Of a stretch of 64,000 nt of DNA, positions 20,266 through 30,700 are shown one piece after another (within the stretch, counting starts at the first letter, position 1; the number at the start of each line of letters is the position of its first letter). A model generated the notes under the pieces. It made no database searches and was not told where the DNA came from. It saw only the letters and a program-made list of their open reading frames with translations. The stretch is taken from NCBI RefSeq assembly GCF_910594005.1, contig NC_057824.1:26253314-26317313 (forward strand), given 5' to 3'. This DNA comes from Cervus elaphus (taxonomy: Eukaryota; Chordata; Mammalia; Artiodactyla; Cervidae). The translations under genes and the position numbers were made by a program.

Positions 20266-20596
20266 CAGGTTATGTAAGTTCCAAAATGGCCAAATCCAGA
20301 TTTAGACCCAGATTTCTTTGCCTTCAAAGCCTCTGTCTCCCTAAGATTGATGTATTCCGATCTTTTCAAACATTGGTGTGTATTTTTGAGAATTGTTTGT
20401 TTTGGCCATGTGCAAAAACCCAACCTGCTTGAATGGCAAGAAACATTCTCTTTGTTACAAGAAAGAGGGCATAAAAGCAATCTACAAATACTACTAACAA
20501 CAACAAATAAGCAGAAGTGACAACATCCCTAATATTCTGTGGGGCAGGATGAATTAAGAGCTTTTGGATAAGTCATATGCTGGCCTTGCATTCTCT
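20266..20596. other. Unclassified stretch
   Basis: No recognised repeat. The 142-codon minus frame at 20052-20480 lies largely over L2 and is not credible as a gene. Confidence 0.4.
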
Positions 20597-21075
20597 TTTT
20601 AAACTGAAGTATAATTGACTTATAATGTGGTAATTTCAGATGTACAGAAAAGTGATTTAGTTGTACCTATATATCTACTATATATCTGTACATAACTGTC
20701 TGTTCTATTATAGGTTACTATAAGATTGAATATAATTCCCTATGCTGTACAGTGGATCCTTGTTGTTTATCTATTTTATGTATAGAAGCGGATAGATTTG
20801 TTAAGCTCCTATGCCTAATTTATCCTTCTCCCCACCTTTTCCCTTTGGTAGCCATAAATTTGTTTTCTGTGTCTCTGAGTCTATTTCTGTTTCATAAATA
20901 AGTTCATTTGTATCATTTTTTTTGATTCCGCATGTGAATGTTATTCTATAGTATTTGTCTTTGTCTGATTTACTTCACTAGGTGTGATAATCTCTAGGTC
21001 CATCCATGTTGCTGCAAATGGAATTATTTCATTCCTTTTCTATGGCTGAGGAATATTCCATTGTGTGTGTATATT
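20597..21075 (-). repeat. Ruminant L1 3' region, about 480 bases
   Basis: 'agtataattgacttataatg', 'ttccctatgctgtacagtgg', 'ttctgtttcataaataagtt' and 'ctgaggaatattccattgtg'. This is the longest uninterrupted L1 3' block so far in the window. Confidence 0.9.
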
Positions 21076-21362
21076 TGGTCTCTTCTTTAAGTCTGCCTCA
21101 AAGGGGCTACAGAAAAAAGGCCAGCTTTTGACAGATCTGTAAGGCTCCTTAGTGTCCCACTTGTCCATTTTAAAAAAGCCCCAGAGAAGAGATGTTATGC
21201 AGTCAAAGCTCAAAAGGAAGCCTATGGTCATTCAGGAACCAGAAGTCAGGTTGCTTGATGGTCAGGTCTGTGTGTTAAATATCTCCAAAGTCAGGGCCAA
21301 AGGAATGGTCAATAGTGAGGCCAGAAGGCTGGGCTGGACCAGTTCATGCTCTTTTTTGAGTT
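21076..21362. other. Unclassified stretch
   Basis: Nothing recognised. A 70-codon plus frame (21152-21364) lacks features. Confidence 0.4.
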
Positions 21363-21935
21363 AAGGTAAAGATTTTTTATTTTATTCTAAAAGTCCTAGG
21401 AAGCCATTGGAAATCTTTACACAGTGGGGGTGACCTCAATCAGATTCCCCTTTTACAAAGAGATCTCTAGATGCTCAGTCTAGAGTGGGTCGGTTCTATC
21501 ATCCAGGCAGGAGATGATGGTGACCAAACGTAGGGTGGGATGGGGATGTCTTTGGAAAGGGGAGAAATTCAAGAAATATATAAGAGACTGTCAACAGAAC
21601 CTGGTGATGGCTTAGTTCTGATGATGGGAGATGCCTCCTGGGTTTCTGGGTTGGCTGGCTGAGACCATTGGAGGTGCCATTTCTGAGAAGAAGGTGACTG
21701 AATGCTTTGGGGGAGTTGGTGCGGGGAAGAGTGGCTCAGTCCTTGATCTGAGGCCTTGTTAAGTTTGGGACACTTGGGAAATGTCCAGACGGAGATGCCA
21801 AGTCAGTGGATGGATAAATGAGTCTGGAGATCAAAAGAGAGATCAGTGCTGGAGATTTAAATTTGTGAGTTTTGGAAAGTTTCCAGATAGATGAGATCAG
21901 CTGTTAAGAAGCATAGAGGAAGAAGAGGCTGGGTG
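21363..21935 (-). repeat. L2, internal 3' region
   Basis: 'aggaagccattggaaatctt', 'caggcaggagatgatggtga', 'ttggaggtgccatttctgag' and 'agatcagtgctggagattta' are antisense L2 in correct order. Confidence 0.78.
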
Positions 21936-21944
21936 TGGGGGAAG

Positions 21945-22078
21945 GTGTTTATGAAGCACCTACTGTGTGTCATCATCTTGCATCTGCAAGCGCTGGATGG
22001 TTGGATGTCCATTTGGCCAATGAACAAAATGAGGCTCAGGTAAGTTATTTGCCCAAGGGCACATTGTAAGTGTGCAGA
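21945..22078 (-). repeat. MIR SINE, left piece
   Basis: 'atgaagcacctactgtgtgt', 'gaacaaaatgaggctcaggt' and 'tatttgcccaagggcacatt'. Split by the following Bov-tA and finished at 22286-22340. Confidence 0.75.
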
Positions 22079-22285
22079 AAGTGAAAGTGAAGTCGCTCAG
22101 TCATGTCTGACTCTTTGCAACCCCATGGACTGTAGCCTACCAGGCTCCTCTGTCTATGGGATTTTTCAGGCAAGAGTACTGGAGTGGGTTGCCATTTCAT
22201 TCTCCAGGGGATCTTCCTGACCCAGGGACTGAACCTGGGTCTCCCGCATTGCAGGCAGATGCTTTGCCATCTGAGCCACCAGGGG
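22079..22285 (-). repeat. Bov-tA SINE with intact TSD
   Basis: 'gtcgctcagtcatgtctgac' to 'catctgagccaccagggg'. A perfect 10-base TSD, agtgtgcaga, lies at 22069-22078 and 22286-22295, inside a MIR. Confidence 0.97.
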
Positions 22286-22295
22286 AGTGTGCAGA

Positions 22296-22340
22296 GGTGG
22301 AGTTTAAATCCAGCTCTTTCTCTCTTCAACTTCTAGGAAA
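22296..22340 (-). repeat. MIR SINE, right piece
   Basis: 'ggtggagtttaaatccagct' completes the antisense MIR. Confidence 0.65.
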
Positions 22341-22825
22341 AAAATCTTTCATGAGGGTCCTGAGATTGACTCTCACTGGACAAATCTGAGTACTTTCTCA
22401 TCCTTGTTCCCATCCTCAGGCCAGTGGGACCTTCTGATTGTCCAGGCCTGGGACAAGGGTCATCCCTTGAAACTGGACACTGAGGTTGACCCCACTGACC
22501 GCATGGCTGCAGAGTTGGGGAGGGGAGGAACAGATCAGAGAAGGGGGGGTGGATGCTGGCGGGGATGAGGAGCAGGTGATCTTTGCAAACAGACCCTCTG
22601 CCTCTTGGGCACTAATGTCTTAGGGATGGCTGCCTGTTTGGAAAAGCATTGCTGCCACATGGCATTTCTTGGGTGACCTCGGCTTGTGAGCAGGGAAGGT
22701 CTGAAGCGGTGGGAGGCTCTTATTTCAGAGAGTTGAGCACAGAATGTTGGAGTCCTTTTCAATTGCAAAGTCACCCACAAAGGCATATGTCTCCCTGCAG
22801 CTTAGGCTACAGATGGGCAGTGAAG
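22341..22825. other. Repeat-poor stretch
   Basis: No repeat or coding signal was recognised. A G-rich run lies at 22540-22546. Confidence 0.4.
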
Positions 22826-22866
22826 CCACACACATGCACACACACACACACAAACACACACACACA
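22826..22866. repeat. (CA)n microsatellite, interrupted
   Basis: CA units broken by 'tg' and 'aa' interruptions. Confidence 0.92.
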
Positions 22867-23314
22867 AATACTCTCCAAGAGACTGATTTCAGATGAGCTT
22901 TTATTAGCTAGCATATCATCTGTGCAAAGAAGAGACTCACATCTGAGTGTTAGCATCATTGGCAGGAAAGAAAAACAAGCCTGCCAGACTCTTTCCTTCC
23001 TCCTCTAAAAGAAAGGGCCAGAGTGACCCCAGCAATCTGGGTGGGTGTGTTTGCTCTGAGCGCCTGTCCCTTGCCTTGTTTCCTAAACCTGGAACCAGAG
23101 AGGTCAAACCACCAGTCATCAGCTGGGTGATGGGTGGGGAGGGGTGGAGTCCCACTTCCCTGGTACTATATCAACATCCCGTCAGCCCTTGACACTCGGT
23201 CAGCATTTATGGAGCACTTTCTCTGTCTCTCTGACTTGTGGATGAGGGCAGAGAGGGTGCCAGTGAAGCATGACTCAGAACTCTGTCCTCAAGGACTCTG
23301 CAAGTCACTGGGGA
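22867..23314. other. Repeat-poor stretch
   Basis: Moderately GC-rich, no repeat family recognised. Short overlapping frames on both strands have no domain. Confidence 0.4.
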
Positions 23315-23349
23315 CTTCATTCATTCATTCATTCATTCATTCATTCATC
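23315..23349. repeat. (TTCA)8 microsatellite
   Basis: Eight perfect tetranucleotide units, probably grown from the L2 tip motif 'ttcattca', since L2 3' text resumes just past the L1 insertion at 23700. Confidence 0.92.
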
Positions 23350-23353
23350 AGAC

Positions 23354-23690
23354 CTTTTTTGGGGGGTATAGTTGCAATACAAGTACAATGGTGTGTTAGT
23401 TTTTGCTGTATGACAAAGTGAGTTGGCTCTATGAATGCCTATTTTCCTTCTCTCTTGGACCACGACCCCACCCAATCCCGCCCCTCTAGGTTATCACAGA
23501 GCATCGAATTGGGCTTCCTGTGCTATGCATCAGCTTCCCACCAGCTATCTGTTTTACACATGGCAGTGTATATATGGCACTCCTACTCTCCCAGCTCATC
23601 CCACCCTCCCCTCCCTCTCTGTGTCCACATGTCTCTTCTCTACATCTGCGTCTCTATTCCTGCCCTGCAAGTAGGTTCATCTGTACCATA
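23354..23690 (-). repeat. Ruminant L1 3' region with short TSD
   Basis: 'tatagttgcaatacaagtac', 'ttatcacagagcatcgaatt' and 'tctattcctgccctgcaagt'. Flanks 'atcagacctttttt' and 'atcagacattttta' look like its TSD. Confidence 0.88.
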
Positions 23691-23692
23691 AA

Positions 23693-23790
23693 TTATCAGA
23701 CATTTTTATCTGTCTTGTTCATTACTGTGGTGCTAGTACCGTGCATGCTGCCTTGCTCACTATAGGCAGTGAGTACATATATGTTGGATG
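23693..23790 (+). repeat. L2 3' end
   Basis: 'ttatctgtcttgttcattac' and 'ctataggcagtgagtacata' fit the sense 3' end of L2. Confidence 0.6.
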
Positions 23791-24065
23791 TGCAAATGAG
23801 GGAAGACATAAGAAAATGAAGTGCATTATACCCTCTGATGAAAGGACTGGGACCCTTACTTCAGATGTTTACACTCACCGGGGGCACATAGACACCATCC
23901 CTCAATGGCATACACTCTCTCCTCCAGCCTACTTGGCTACACCTCATGTCTGACTCCTCTGGACACTTGCTGGTCTTTGAAACTCACCCCTTCCTTGGTT
24001 TTCATGCTGTGCTTTCTCCTCTGTTTCTTTTCCACCTTTCAGACCATCCAACTTAGGCTACTCTT
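23791..24065. other. Pyrimidine-rich unclassified stretch
   Basis: The text 'tctcctctgtttcttttcca' and its surroundings are pyrimidine-rich. Possibly a decayed LINE, not called. Confidence 0.35.
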
Positions 24066-24211
24066 AAAAAAAAAAATTATTTATTTGGCTGCGCCAGGTC
24101 TTAGCTGCAGCATGTGGGATCTAGTTCCCTGTCTACGGATCAAACCTGGGCCCCCTGCTTTGGGAGCACAGAGTCTTAGCCACTGGACCACCAGAGAAGT
24201 CCCCGGAGTTC
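24066..24211 (-). repeat. CHR-type SINE with TSD
   Basis: A-tract, 'ggctgcgccaggtcttagct' to 'ggaccaccagagaagtcccc'. A perfect 11-base TSD, aggctactctt, lies at 24055-24065 and 24212-24222. Confidence 0.97.
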
Positions 24212-24484
24212 AGGCTACTCTTTTCCTACCTGTCTCCAACTGTAGGTGTCTGCAGCAGTTTTTTCATCACCCTCCATACCTTTTCTGCATACCTGCTGCC
24301 TCAGGGCTATTTCAATGCTGGTGAACCCCTCCAAAATGTTCCTTCATTGTGTCGACAGGTATTTACAGGGTACTATCCATGTGCCTCTTCAGGGTCTATT
24401 CTAGGTGTTATAGATAATACAATGAACCACACACACCAAGTCCTTGTCCTCCAAGAATGTCTATCTCCTACTCTCAAGTCTCTT
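24212..24484. other. Unclassified, with an antisense L2 trace
   Basis: 24340-24480 has 'gtatttacagggtactatcc' and 'gataatacaatgaaccacac', which may be a short antisense L2 tip. Confidence 0.45.
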
Positions 24485-25177
24485 TCTTGAGTGCCAGACT
24501 CATGTAGCCAAATGTATACGTGATGTTCTATTGGACATCAAAAAGAGATTCATCCTTTCTCCCACCAGACCAGTCCCTCCTGTTGTTTTATGGATCTCAG
24601 CAGATGGTTCTTTCCATCACCTGTTTCCCCAAACCAGAGAATAGAGACTCATTCTAGACTCTGCCCTCTTCCCACACCTCCCACACCCAATAGGTCCCAA
24701 TCCTGTAGTTCGCACATCTCCCATATTGCTTCCTTTTCTCTACTTTCCACCCACAAATGTTCCTTGTCTCTTGCCTGTATTTATTGCCATGGCCGCCATA
24801 TTGGTCTCTCTGCTTTTTTTTTCTTTCTTTTAACTCATCTCCCCACCGCAGCCAAAGGAATTGAAGATCCCAATAATTTCACATTGCTGCATTACTTAAA
24901 AACTTGAGAGCCTTCCACTGCCCAATGGTGAGACCCAAGCTTTTAAACATGGCCTTCAGGGCCCTTCATGACTTTCCCCTCTGTACACTCTCCCAGCCCC
25001 CACTCTTATATGGCCTCATGCAAACTTGCTCTTAGCCGCTCTAGTGTGACCTGGCAGCCCTTTGCTCACGACACCTTTCTTCTCTGCAGCTCCTCTTCCA
25101 GCTCCCTGCAGAGAACTGACCTCTCCCTTCCTTAGACCCCTCTTGTGCCCTGTCATCTAGCTCTGCTCTTATACTGT
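24485..25177 (+). repeat. L2, long sense copy (part 1)
   Basis: 'cttgagtgccagactcatgt', 'gtcccaatcctgtagttcgc', 'gccttccactgcccaatggt', 'aacatggccttcagggccct' and 'agccgctctagtgtgacctg' track L2 inward to outward in sense. It continues at 25490 after L1 and CHR insertions. Confidence 0.78.
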
Positions 25178-25336
25178 TTTAAAAAATTTTTATGTGTTTT
25201 TTAATTGGTGGAAAATTGCTTTACAATTTTGTGTTGGTTTCTGCCATACAACAACATGAATCAGTCATAATTATATATATATCCCTTTCCTCCTGAGTCT
25301 CCTTTCCCTCCCCCACCTCTACCCCTAGCTTTATTC
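25178..25336 (-). repeat. Ruminant L1 3' fragment inside L2
   Basis: 'ttaattggtggaaaattgct', 'ttacaattttgtgttggttt' and 'aacaacatgaatcagtcata'. Confidence 0.85.
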
Positions 25337-25337
25337 T

Positions 25338-25486
25338 TTTCTTCATAAATTTTATTTATTTATTATTTGGCTATGCTGAGTTCTAATTGTGGCATGTGGA
25401 ATCTAGCTCCCTGACCAAGGATTGAACCCAGGACCCGTGCATTAGGAGCTTGGAGTCTTAACCACTGGACCACCAGGGAAGTCCCT
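25338..25486 (-). repeat. CHR-type SINE inside L2
   Basis: 'ggctatgctgagttctaatt' to 'ggaccaccagggaagtccct'. Confidence 0.93.
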
Positions 25487-25489
25487 CTG

Positions 25490-25605
25490 CTTCTGTATTC
25501 TTATTGCACATGTGTGTTTACATGACTCTCGCCTTTAAATCCCACAATAGGAGGAGCAGTCGCTTAGTCTTCCTAGTGCCTGGCACTCGTAGGTGACCAT
25601 TTGCC
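25490..25605 (+). repeat. L2, long sense copy (part 2, 3' end)
   Basis: 'attgcacatgtgtgtttaca', 'tctcgcctttaaatcccaca' and 'agtgcctggcactcgtaggt' are the L2 terminal region. Confidence 0.65.
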
Positions 25606-25737
25606 AGCACAGGTGATGCTCCACATGAGGGTTTTCTCTGATCGCAGGAGCGTACCTGGGAGGTGAACAGAGCAGAATGGGAGTGTCAGGGTGTTAACAT
25701 TTTAGGGAACATTGGTGGGTAAATAATAATGAAAAAT

Positions 25738-25907
25738 ATCTGCAGTGGAATCATAGTCAGCCATAGAAAGGAACAAAATTAGGTCATTTGTAGAGACGTG
25801 GATGAACCTAGAGAGTCTGTCATACAGAGTGAAGTAAGTCAGAAAGAGAAAAACAGACACCGTATATTAATGCATATATATGGAATCTATAAAAATGGTA
25901 TAGATAG
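25738..25907 (+). repeat. Ruminant L1 3' region, sense (part 1)
   Basis: 'gtcagccatagaaaggaaca', 'gagacgtggatgaacctaga' and 'gagtgaagtaagtcagaaag' are the ORF2 end and 3' UTR. The copy is split twice by SINEs. Confidence 0.92.
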
Positions 25908-26165
25908 GGACTTCCCTGGTAGCTCAGTGGTGAAGAATCCGCCTGCCAATGCAGGAGACATGGATTTCATTTCTGGTCCGGGGAGATCCCACGTGCCACA
26001 GAGCAACAGCTACTGAGCCTGTGCTCTGGAGGCCGGGAGCTTGTGCAGCTGCTGAAGCCCACGTGCCCTAGAGCCTGTGGTTCACAACAAGAGAAGCCAC
26101 CGCAGCTAGAGAGAAGCCTGCTTAGCAGGGACGACCCAGCCAGCCATAAGTAAATAAATGAAGTT
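25908..26165 (+). repeat. CHR-type SINE inside L1
   Basis: 'gggacttccctggtagctca' to 'taagtaaataaatgaa'. TSD 'aatggtatagata' on the left and 'aatgatatagata' on the right of the insertion. Confidence 0.93.
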
Positions 26166-26487
26166 ATTTTAAGAATGATATAGATAATCTTATTTGCAAA
26201 ATAGAAATAGAGACACTGATGTAGAGAACAAACATATGGATACTGAGGAGGGAAGGAAATGGGTGCAAGGAATTGGGAGATTGGAATTGACATGTATACA
26301 CAGCTGATACTGTGTATAAAATAGATAACTAAAGAGAACCTACTGTGGAGCTCAGGGAACCCCACTCAGTGCTCCGTGGTGACCTAAAAGGGGAAGGAGA
26401 TCCAAAAAATGGGGATGTGTGTTCAGGTGTAGCTGATTCCCTCTGCCAGACAGCGGAGACTAAGGCAACACTGGAAAGCGGCTATGA
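26166..26487 (+). repeat. Ruminant L1 3' region, sense (part 2)
   Basis: 'tgtagagaacaaacatatgg', 'gataactaaagagaacctac' and 'ctcagggaaccccactcagt' continue the 3' UTR. Confidence 0.9.
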
Positions 26488-26745
26488 AAAGTGAAAGTGA
26501 AAGTGGCTGAGTCGCGTCCAACCCTTTGCGACTTTCTCTGGGCCGGAATACTGGGGTAGGTAGTGGAAAGAGGATTTCCCTTCTCCAGGGGATCTTCCCA
26601 ATCCAGGGATCCAACCCAGGTCTCCCGTGTTGTGGGCAGATTCTTTACCAGCTGAGCCACCAGGGAAGCCCAAGAATACTGGAGTGGGTAGCCTGTCCCT
26701 TCTCCAGTGGATCTTCCTGACCCAGGAATCGCACCAGGGTCTCCT
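26488..26745 (-). repeat. Bov-tA SINE with a second partial Bov-A unit
   Basis: A full minus Bov-tA ending 'gagccaccagggaagcccaa' is followed by a partial repeat of the unit ('gaatactggagtgggtagcc' to 'ggtctcctacattgca'). The result is a dimer-like structure. Confidence 0.9.
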
Positions 26746-26790
26746 ACATTGCAAAGCAACTATACTCTAATAAAAATTAATTCCAAAAAA
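26746..26790 (+). repeat. Ruminant L1 3' region, sense (tail)
   Basis: 'aagcaactatactctaataa' and the A-rich end finish the L1 begun at 25738. Confidence 0.85.
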
Positions 26791-27248
26791 AGCTTCTAAA
26801 TTTAGATGAGCATTGGACGGTGAATAGCCCAGCTTCCTCACTGCTTGTGTGCAACCATGATGAGCTGAACTTCGCACGCGCTCCCGGCGGTCCCCATCGT
26901 GAGTGTGCTCCAGCCTTGTCAGGGGTAACTTGCTCGTCAGCACACCCTCACCTCGTGTCACGTCCCCGCTTCTCTGCTGAGATGCCCAGGGGTCGTCCTC
27001 TCACTGGATGACGTCATCTCACTAAAGATCCGGATCTTTGTCTCAGCGTCTGCCTCCGCCCAACTCAGACAGTGCCTGTAAGATATTTAATGAGTGACTA
27101 AAACATGTCATACGATGACTATCAAGTATCTGTAAAACAGTAAGGGAACGACACGAGACAGTTTTCAACCACCAATCAGCCGTTTCAAAGTCTCTGTAAA
27201 TCAGAGGATGAGGACCCTAGTGAGGATGGTGAGTAGTTGGCGTGAACA
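26791..27248. other. Repeat-poor segment with CpGs and a CRE
   Basis: 26860-27060 carries several CpG dinucleotides ('cgcacgcgctcccggcggtc' and others), rare in this window. A perfect CRE palindrome, TGACGTCA, lies at 27009-27016. No exon or ORF of note. It could be an old LTR or a regulatory segment, and neither can be shown. Confidence 0.45.
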
Positions 27249-27249
27249 C

Positions 27250-27475
27250 TGAGTAGGCATTGACCAGGTCCCAGGCTCTAAGAGGGAGTGTGTCTGTGTG
27301 TATTTTTTTTTTCTCCCTCTCATTTAAACATCACAGCAGCTCATGGTCGGGCCGTTATAATAATCCCTATTTATAGAGGAGGAAGTAAGCTGGGAGATAA
27401 AATGGTTAACCCAGCTTCTCAGCTGTAGGTGGGGGAGCTGGGAAGTGGCTCCAGACGTCCGGTTTTGAGCTGGAT
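27250..27475 (-). repeat. MIR SINE
   Basis: 'tgaacactgagtaggcattg', 'ccctatttatagaggaggaa' and 'gttaacccagcttctcagct'. Confidence 0.68.
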
Positions 27476-27484
27476 TCTGAAGCA

Positions 27485-27625
27485 CTGTGCCTTATTGAGA
27501 GGGTGATACTTGATATGGGTTTTGAATGGCTGGAAGAGGTCACTAAGGGCGTTCTAGGAAGGGGGGTCAGCAGGAGCAAAGGCAAGATGAGAAAGTACAG
27601 GATTTGTTCAGGGTCATATGCCTTG
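27485..27625 (-). repeat. L2 internal fragment
   Basis: 'atatgggttttgaatggctg' and 'gggcgttctaggaagggggg' resemble the antisense L2 section that describes most L2 copies here. Confidence 0.5.
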
Positions 27626-27649
27626 AGGGAAGGTTTTTTGTTCTGTTTT

Positions 27650-27718
27650 GCTTCTTTTTCTTCAGTTTTATTCAGAAATAATTGACACACATCACTGTAA
27701 TTGCTTTTTTTTTTTTTT
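27650..27718 (-). repeat. L1M scrap and T run
   Basis: 'ttattcagaaataattgaca' followed by 12 T at 27707-27718. Short, so only tentatively assigned. Confidence 0.4.
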
Positions 27719-27756
27719 ACTATAAAATAATATACTCATTGTAATAAAGAGAAAAG

Positions 27757-27961
27757 GGTGACTCAGTGGCAAAGAATCTGCCTGTTAAGCAGGAGACATA
27801 GTGTTCGATCCTTGGGTTGAGAAGATCCCCTGGAGAAGGAAATGGCAACCCACTCTAGTATTCTTGCCTGGGAGATCCCATGGACAGAGGAGGCTAGTGG
27901 GCTACAGTCCATGGGGTCACAAAGAGTCAGACACGACTAAACGACTAAACAGAAGCAGCAG
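27757..27961 (+). repeat. Bov-tA SINE with TSD
   Basis: 'ggtgactcagtggcaaagaa' (A-box region) to 'cgactaaacagaagcagcag'. The TSD is taataaagagaaaag (27742-27756) against tgataaagaggaaaag (27962-27977). Confidence 0.95.
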
Positions 27962-27977
27962 TGATAAAGAGGAAAAG

Positions 27978-28238
27978 ATACAGAAAAGCAGATTCTGATG
28001 CTATTATATGGACCTAACTACTGTTAAGGTTCTCATCCGTTTCTTTCTAATAAAAGTGGGACTATATTTATTTGCAGGAAGGTCTGCCTTCTGCAATGAT
28101 CTCATTTCCTCCTCCCCTTTTCCTGTCCCCTATATTATTATCTGAAAGATAATGCTGTTAAAGTGCTGCACTCACTATGCCAGCAAATTTGGAAAACTCA
28201 GCCATGGCCACAGGACTGGAAAAGGTTAGTTTTATTAT
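27978..28238. other. Unclassified stretch
   Basis: Nothing recognised. Confidence 0.4.
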
Positions 28239-28462
28239 CAGGCTTCCCAGGTTGTGCTAGTGGTAAAGAACCCGCCTGCCGGCAATGTAAGAGCAGCTGT
28301 TTTGATCCCTGGGTTGGGAAAGATCCCCTGGAGGAGGGCATGGCGACCCACTTCAGTATTCTTGCCTGGAGAATCCCATGGACAGAGGAGCCTGGCAGGC
28401 TACAGTCCATAGGGTCGCAAAGAGTCGGACACGACTGAAATAACTTAACTTGCACACACACG
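28239..28462 (+). repeat. Bov-tA SINE
   Basis: 'ggcttcccaggttgtgctag' to 'cggacacgactgaaataact'. Flanking 'tattatca' and 'tattacca' may be the TSD. Confidence 0.95.
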
Positions 28463-29451
28463 CTATACTATTACCAGCATCCTGGGATGTGGGGAAGGCT
28501 GAGGGGTCAAAAGCTGGAATCAGAAACCTTGGAGGAACCTGGCTACAGATGCTGCAGTAGCAGATTCTTTTCTGTAGCTTTACTAATTTTAGGCAGAGGT
28601 TGCAGGATTCTCAAATGCACTTAGATTCAAAACCACTGGATTCCAGAGCCTCACGGCCAAAGTTGCAAACTCAAATGCCTGCAAGGGCCAGGCAGCCAAG
28701 GTGAACCCCTCGAGGTGAGATGGTAAATGGCAACACCTGTGTCTTGTCTGGAGGAGGCAGGCAATAGTCCACTGCAGCCCCTTGTTGCTTGGTGAGGGTG
28801 GGGGCTCAGTGTGGCTGCTTTTTCTCTTCTGTAGGAAAGAGAAGACAGAAATCTGATTTTTAAAAGGAAGAACATCCCAAATTGTGAGTATTGGCCATAA
28901 ATTAATTTTACAAAACATTTTGCAGGGTGACATTGAGGAGCTCAAACAAAATGTGTTAATGGATCAGATTCAGCTTATAACCCCCTTAATAAGACCCCCT
29001 ACTTAAGACAATAGAATATTGTGCTTAGCTTGACAGAATCCATTTTAAATAAATAATGAGAAACCAAAAGAATCTTAACGTCAGAATCATTAGTGTTATA
29101 GATTCTTAGAGGTAAAACTATCTCCTAGATACTTGACACATTCAGTCATTAGAATAACAGACAGAATTTTAGCTGAAATCTCAGGAATGTAAAATCGAAT
29201 AGCCAGGAAAACAGAATTACTAGCATTATTTGTTTTTTTGAGCCTAGACCTTTACTGATTAACCTCTACAACCTCATAATCAAGCTTTGCTAGAATCAGG
29301 TGCCTCCTACAACAAGTATCTGGCCTTTAAGAAAGCCGGTTGTGTGACTCTGCTTGGCAAATCTCTGCTTGAATGAACTGCACCCCCTCCAAGATATTCT
29401 TGTTCATTTCTTCCAAAAATATATAGTTTAAATATTTCTGATTTATTTCTT
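28463..29451. other. Repeat-poor stretch, about 1 kb
   Basis: AT-rich from 28840 to 29310. No repeat family is clear. Minus frames of 118 and 74 codons (28589-28945) have no recognised domain. Confidence 0.4.
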
Positions 29452-29670
29452 TGGGCTTCCCTGAGGGCTGAGTGGTATGGAATCCATCTTCAATGCAGGA
29501 GATGAAGGAGACCTGGGTTCGATCCCTGGGTGGGGAAGATCCCCTGGAGGAGGGCATATGGCAACCCACCCCAGTATTCTTGCCTGGAGAATGCTATGGT
29601 CGGAGGAGCGTGGTGGGCTGTGGTCCATAGGGTCACAAAGAGTCGGATGTGACTGAAGTGACTAAGCACA
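29452..29670 (+). repeat. Bov-tA SINE
   Basis: 'gggcttccctgagggctgag' to 'tgactgaagtgactaagcac'. Includes B-box-like 'ggttcgatccctgggtgggg'. Confidence 0.95.
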
Positions 29671-29671
29671 G

Positions 29672-29826
29672 CTACATTTGTTTGTTTGGCTGTGCTGAGC
29701 CTTAGTTGTGGCTTATGAACGCTCAGTTGCAGCATGTGGGATCTAGTTCCCTGATCAGAGAGTGAACCCAGGTCCCCCGCATCGAGAGTGTGGAGTCTTA
29801 GCCACTGGACCACTAGGGAAGTCCCC
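29672..29826 (-). repeat. CHR-type SINE
   Basis: 'ttggctgtgctgagccttag' to 'actggaccactagggaagtc'. It abuts the preceding Bov-tA tail to tail. Confidence 0.93.
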
Positions 29827-29835
29827 CCAAAATAT

Positions 29836-30275
29836 TTTTTACTGAGCACCTAATATATATGGGCATCAGTGAACCAGAAAGACATAATGCCCACTGTGAT
29901 GCAGCACACATTCTTGTGCAGGTGGGCAGACAGAAAACAGACACGGAAGATAATTTTAGACAGTGATCAGTTCTAAGGAGAGAGAAAACAGCATAATACT
30001 ACAGAAAGTGACCTGATGGGATGATCAGGGTGGACCTCTCCTCCTTTGAGAGGAGACCCAAATGATGAGGAAGAGTCAGCCGTGGGCAGATCTGGGGAAG
30101 GGAGGTCCAGGCTGGGAAATGGCAAGTGCAAAGGCCCTGAGGTGGGGACAAGCTTGTGTGATCGTGGTGCAGGAAAAACACTGGTGGGTTGAAGCACAGT
30201 GAGTGGAAGGGGGAACGAGGTGGGAGAGATGAGGTCAGACTGCTGGGCAGGAGCGCACCCTCTTTTCATTTCAAG
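29836..30275 (-). repeat. L2, antisense
   Basis: 'actgagcacctaatatatat', 'gggaaatggcaagtgcaaag', 'gccctgaggtggggacaagc' and 'gggagagatgaggtcagact' are in the right antisense L2 order. Confidence 0.78.
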
Positions 30276-30467
30276 TAAATAATGAGAAACTTTCAGCACA
30301 TCAGTGTTGAACCCACTGCCCACTACACATTACGCATAAGTGCTTGCTAAGCGATTTGGATGCAGAAGCAGGTCACAGAGAATGAGGTCAGGGTTGGTAC
30401 CGCCTTGGGCCACCGCTTCATACAAGGGTCCATGGCTGTGCTTCCTCAGTGCTTTGCAAGCATTCTT
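30276..30467. other. Short unclassified stretch
   Basis: Nothing recognised. Confidence 0.4.
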
Positions 30468-30687
30468 GTGCCTGCGTGCTTATTGCTTCAGCTGTTTCTG
30501 ACTCTCTGCGAACCCCATGGACTGTAGCCTGCCAGGCTTCTTTCTCCATGGGATTCTCCAGGCAAGAACACTGGAGTGGGTTGCCATACTCTCCTTTGGG
30601 GCATCTTCCCAACCCAGAGATGGAGCCCGAGTCTATGTCCTGTACTGGCAGGCAGGTTCTTGACCACTAGTGCCACCTGGGAAGCCC
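30468..30687 (-). repeat. Bov-tA SINE with TSD
   Basis: 'gaaccccatggactgtagcc' to 'tagtgccacctgggaagccc'. The TSD is ttgcaagcattctt (30454-30467) against ttgcgagcatctt (30688-30700). Confidence 0.95.
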
Positions 30688-30700
30688 TTGCGAGCATCTT

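Noticed and set aside
20052..20480. 142-codon minus-strand frame
   Set aside because: Half of it lies over an L2 copy and no domain is visible.
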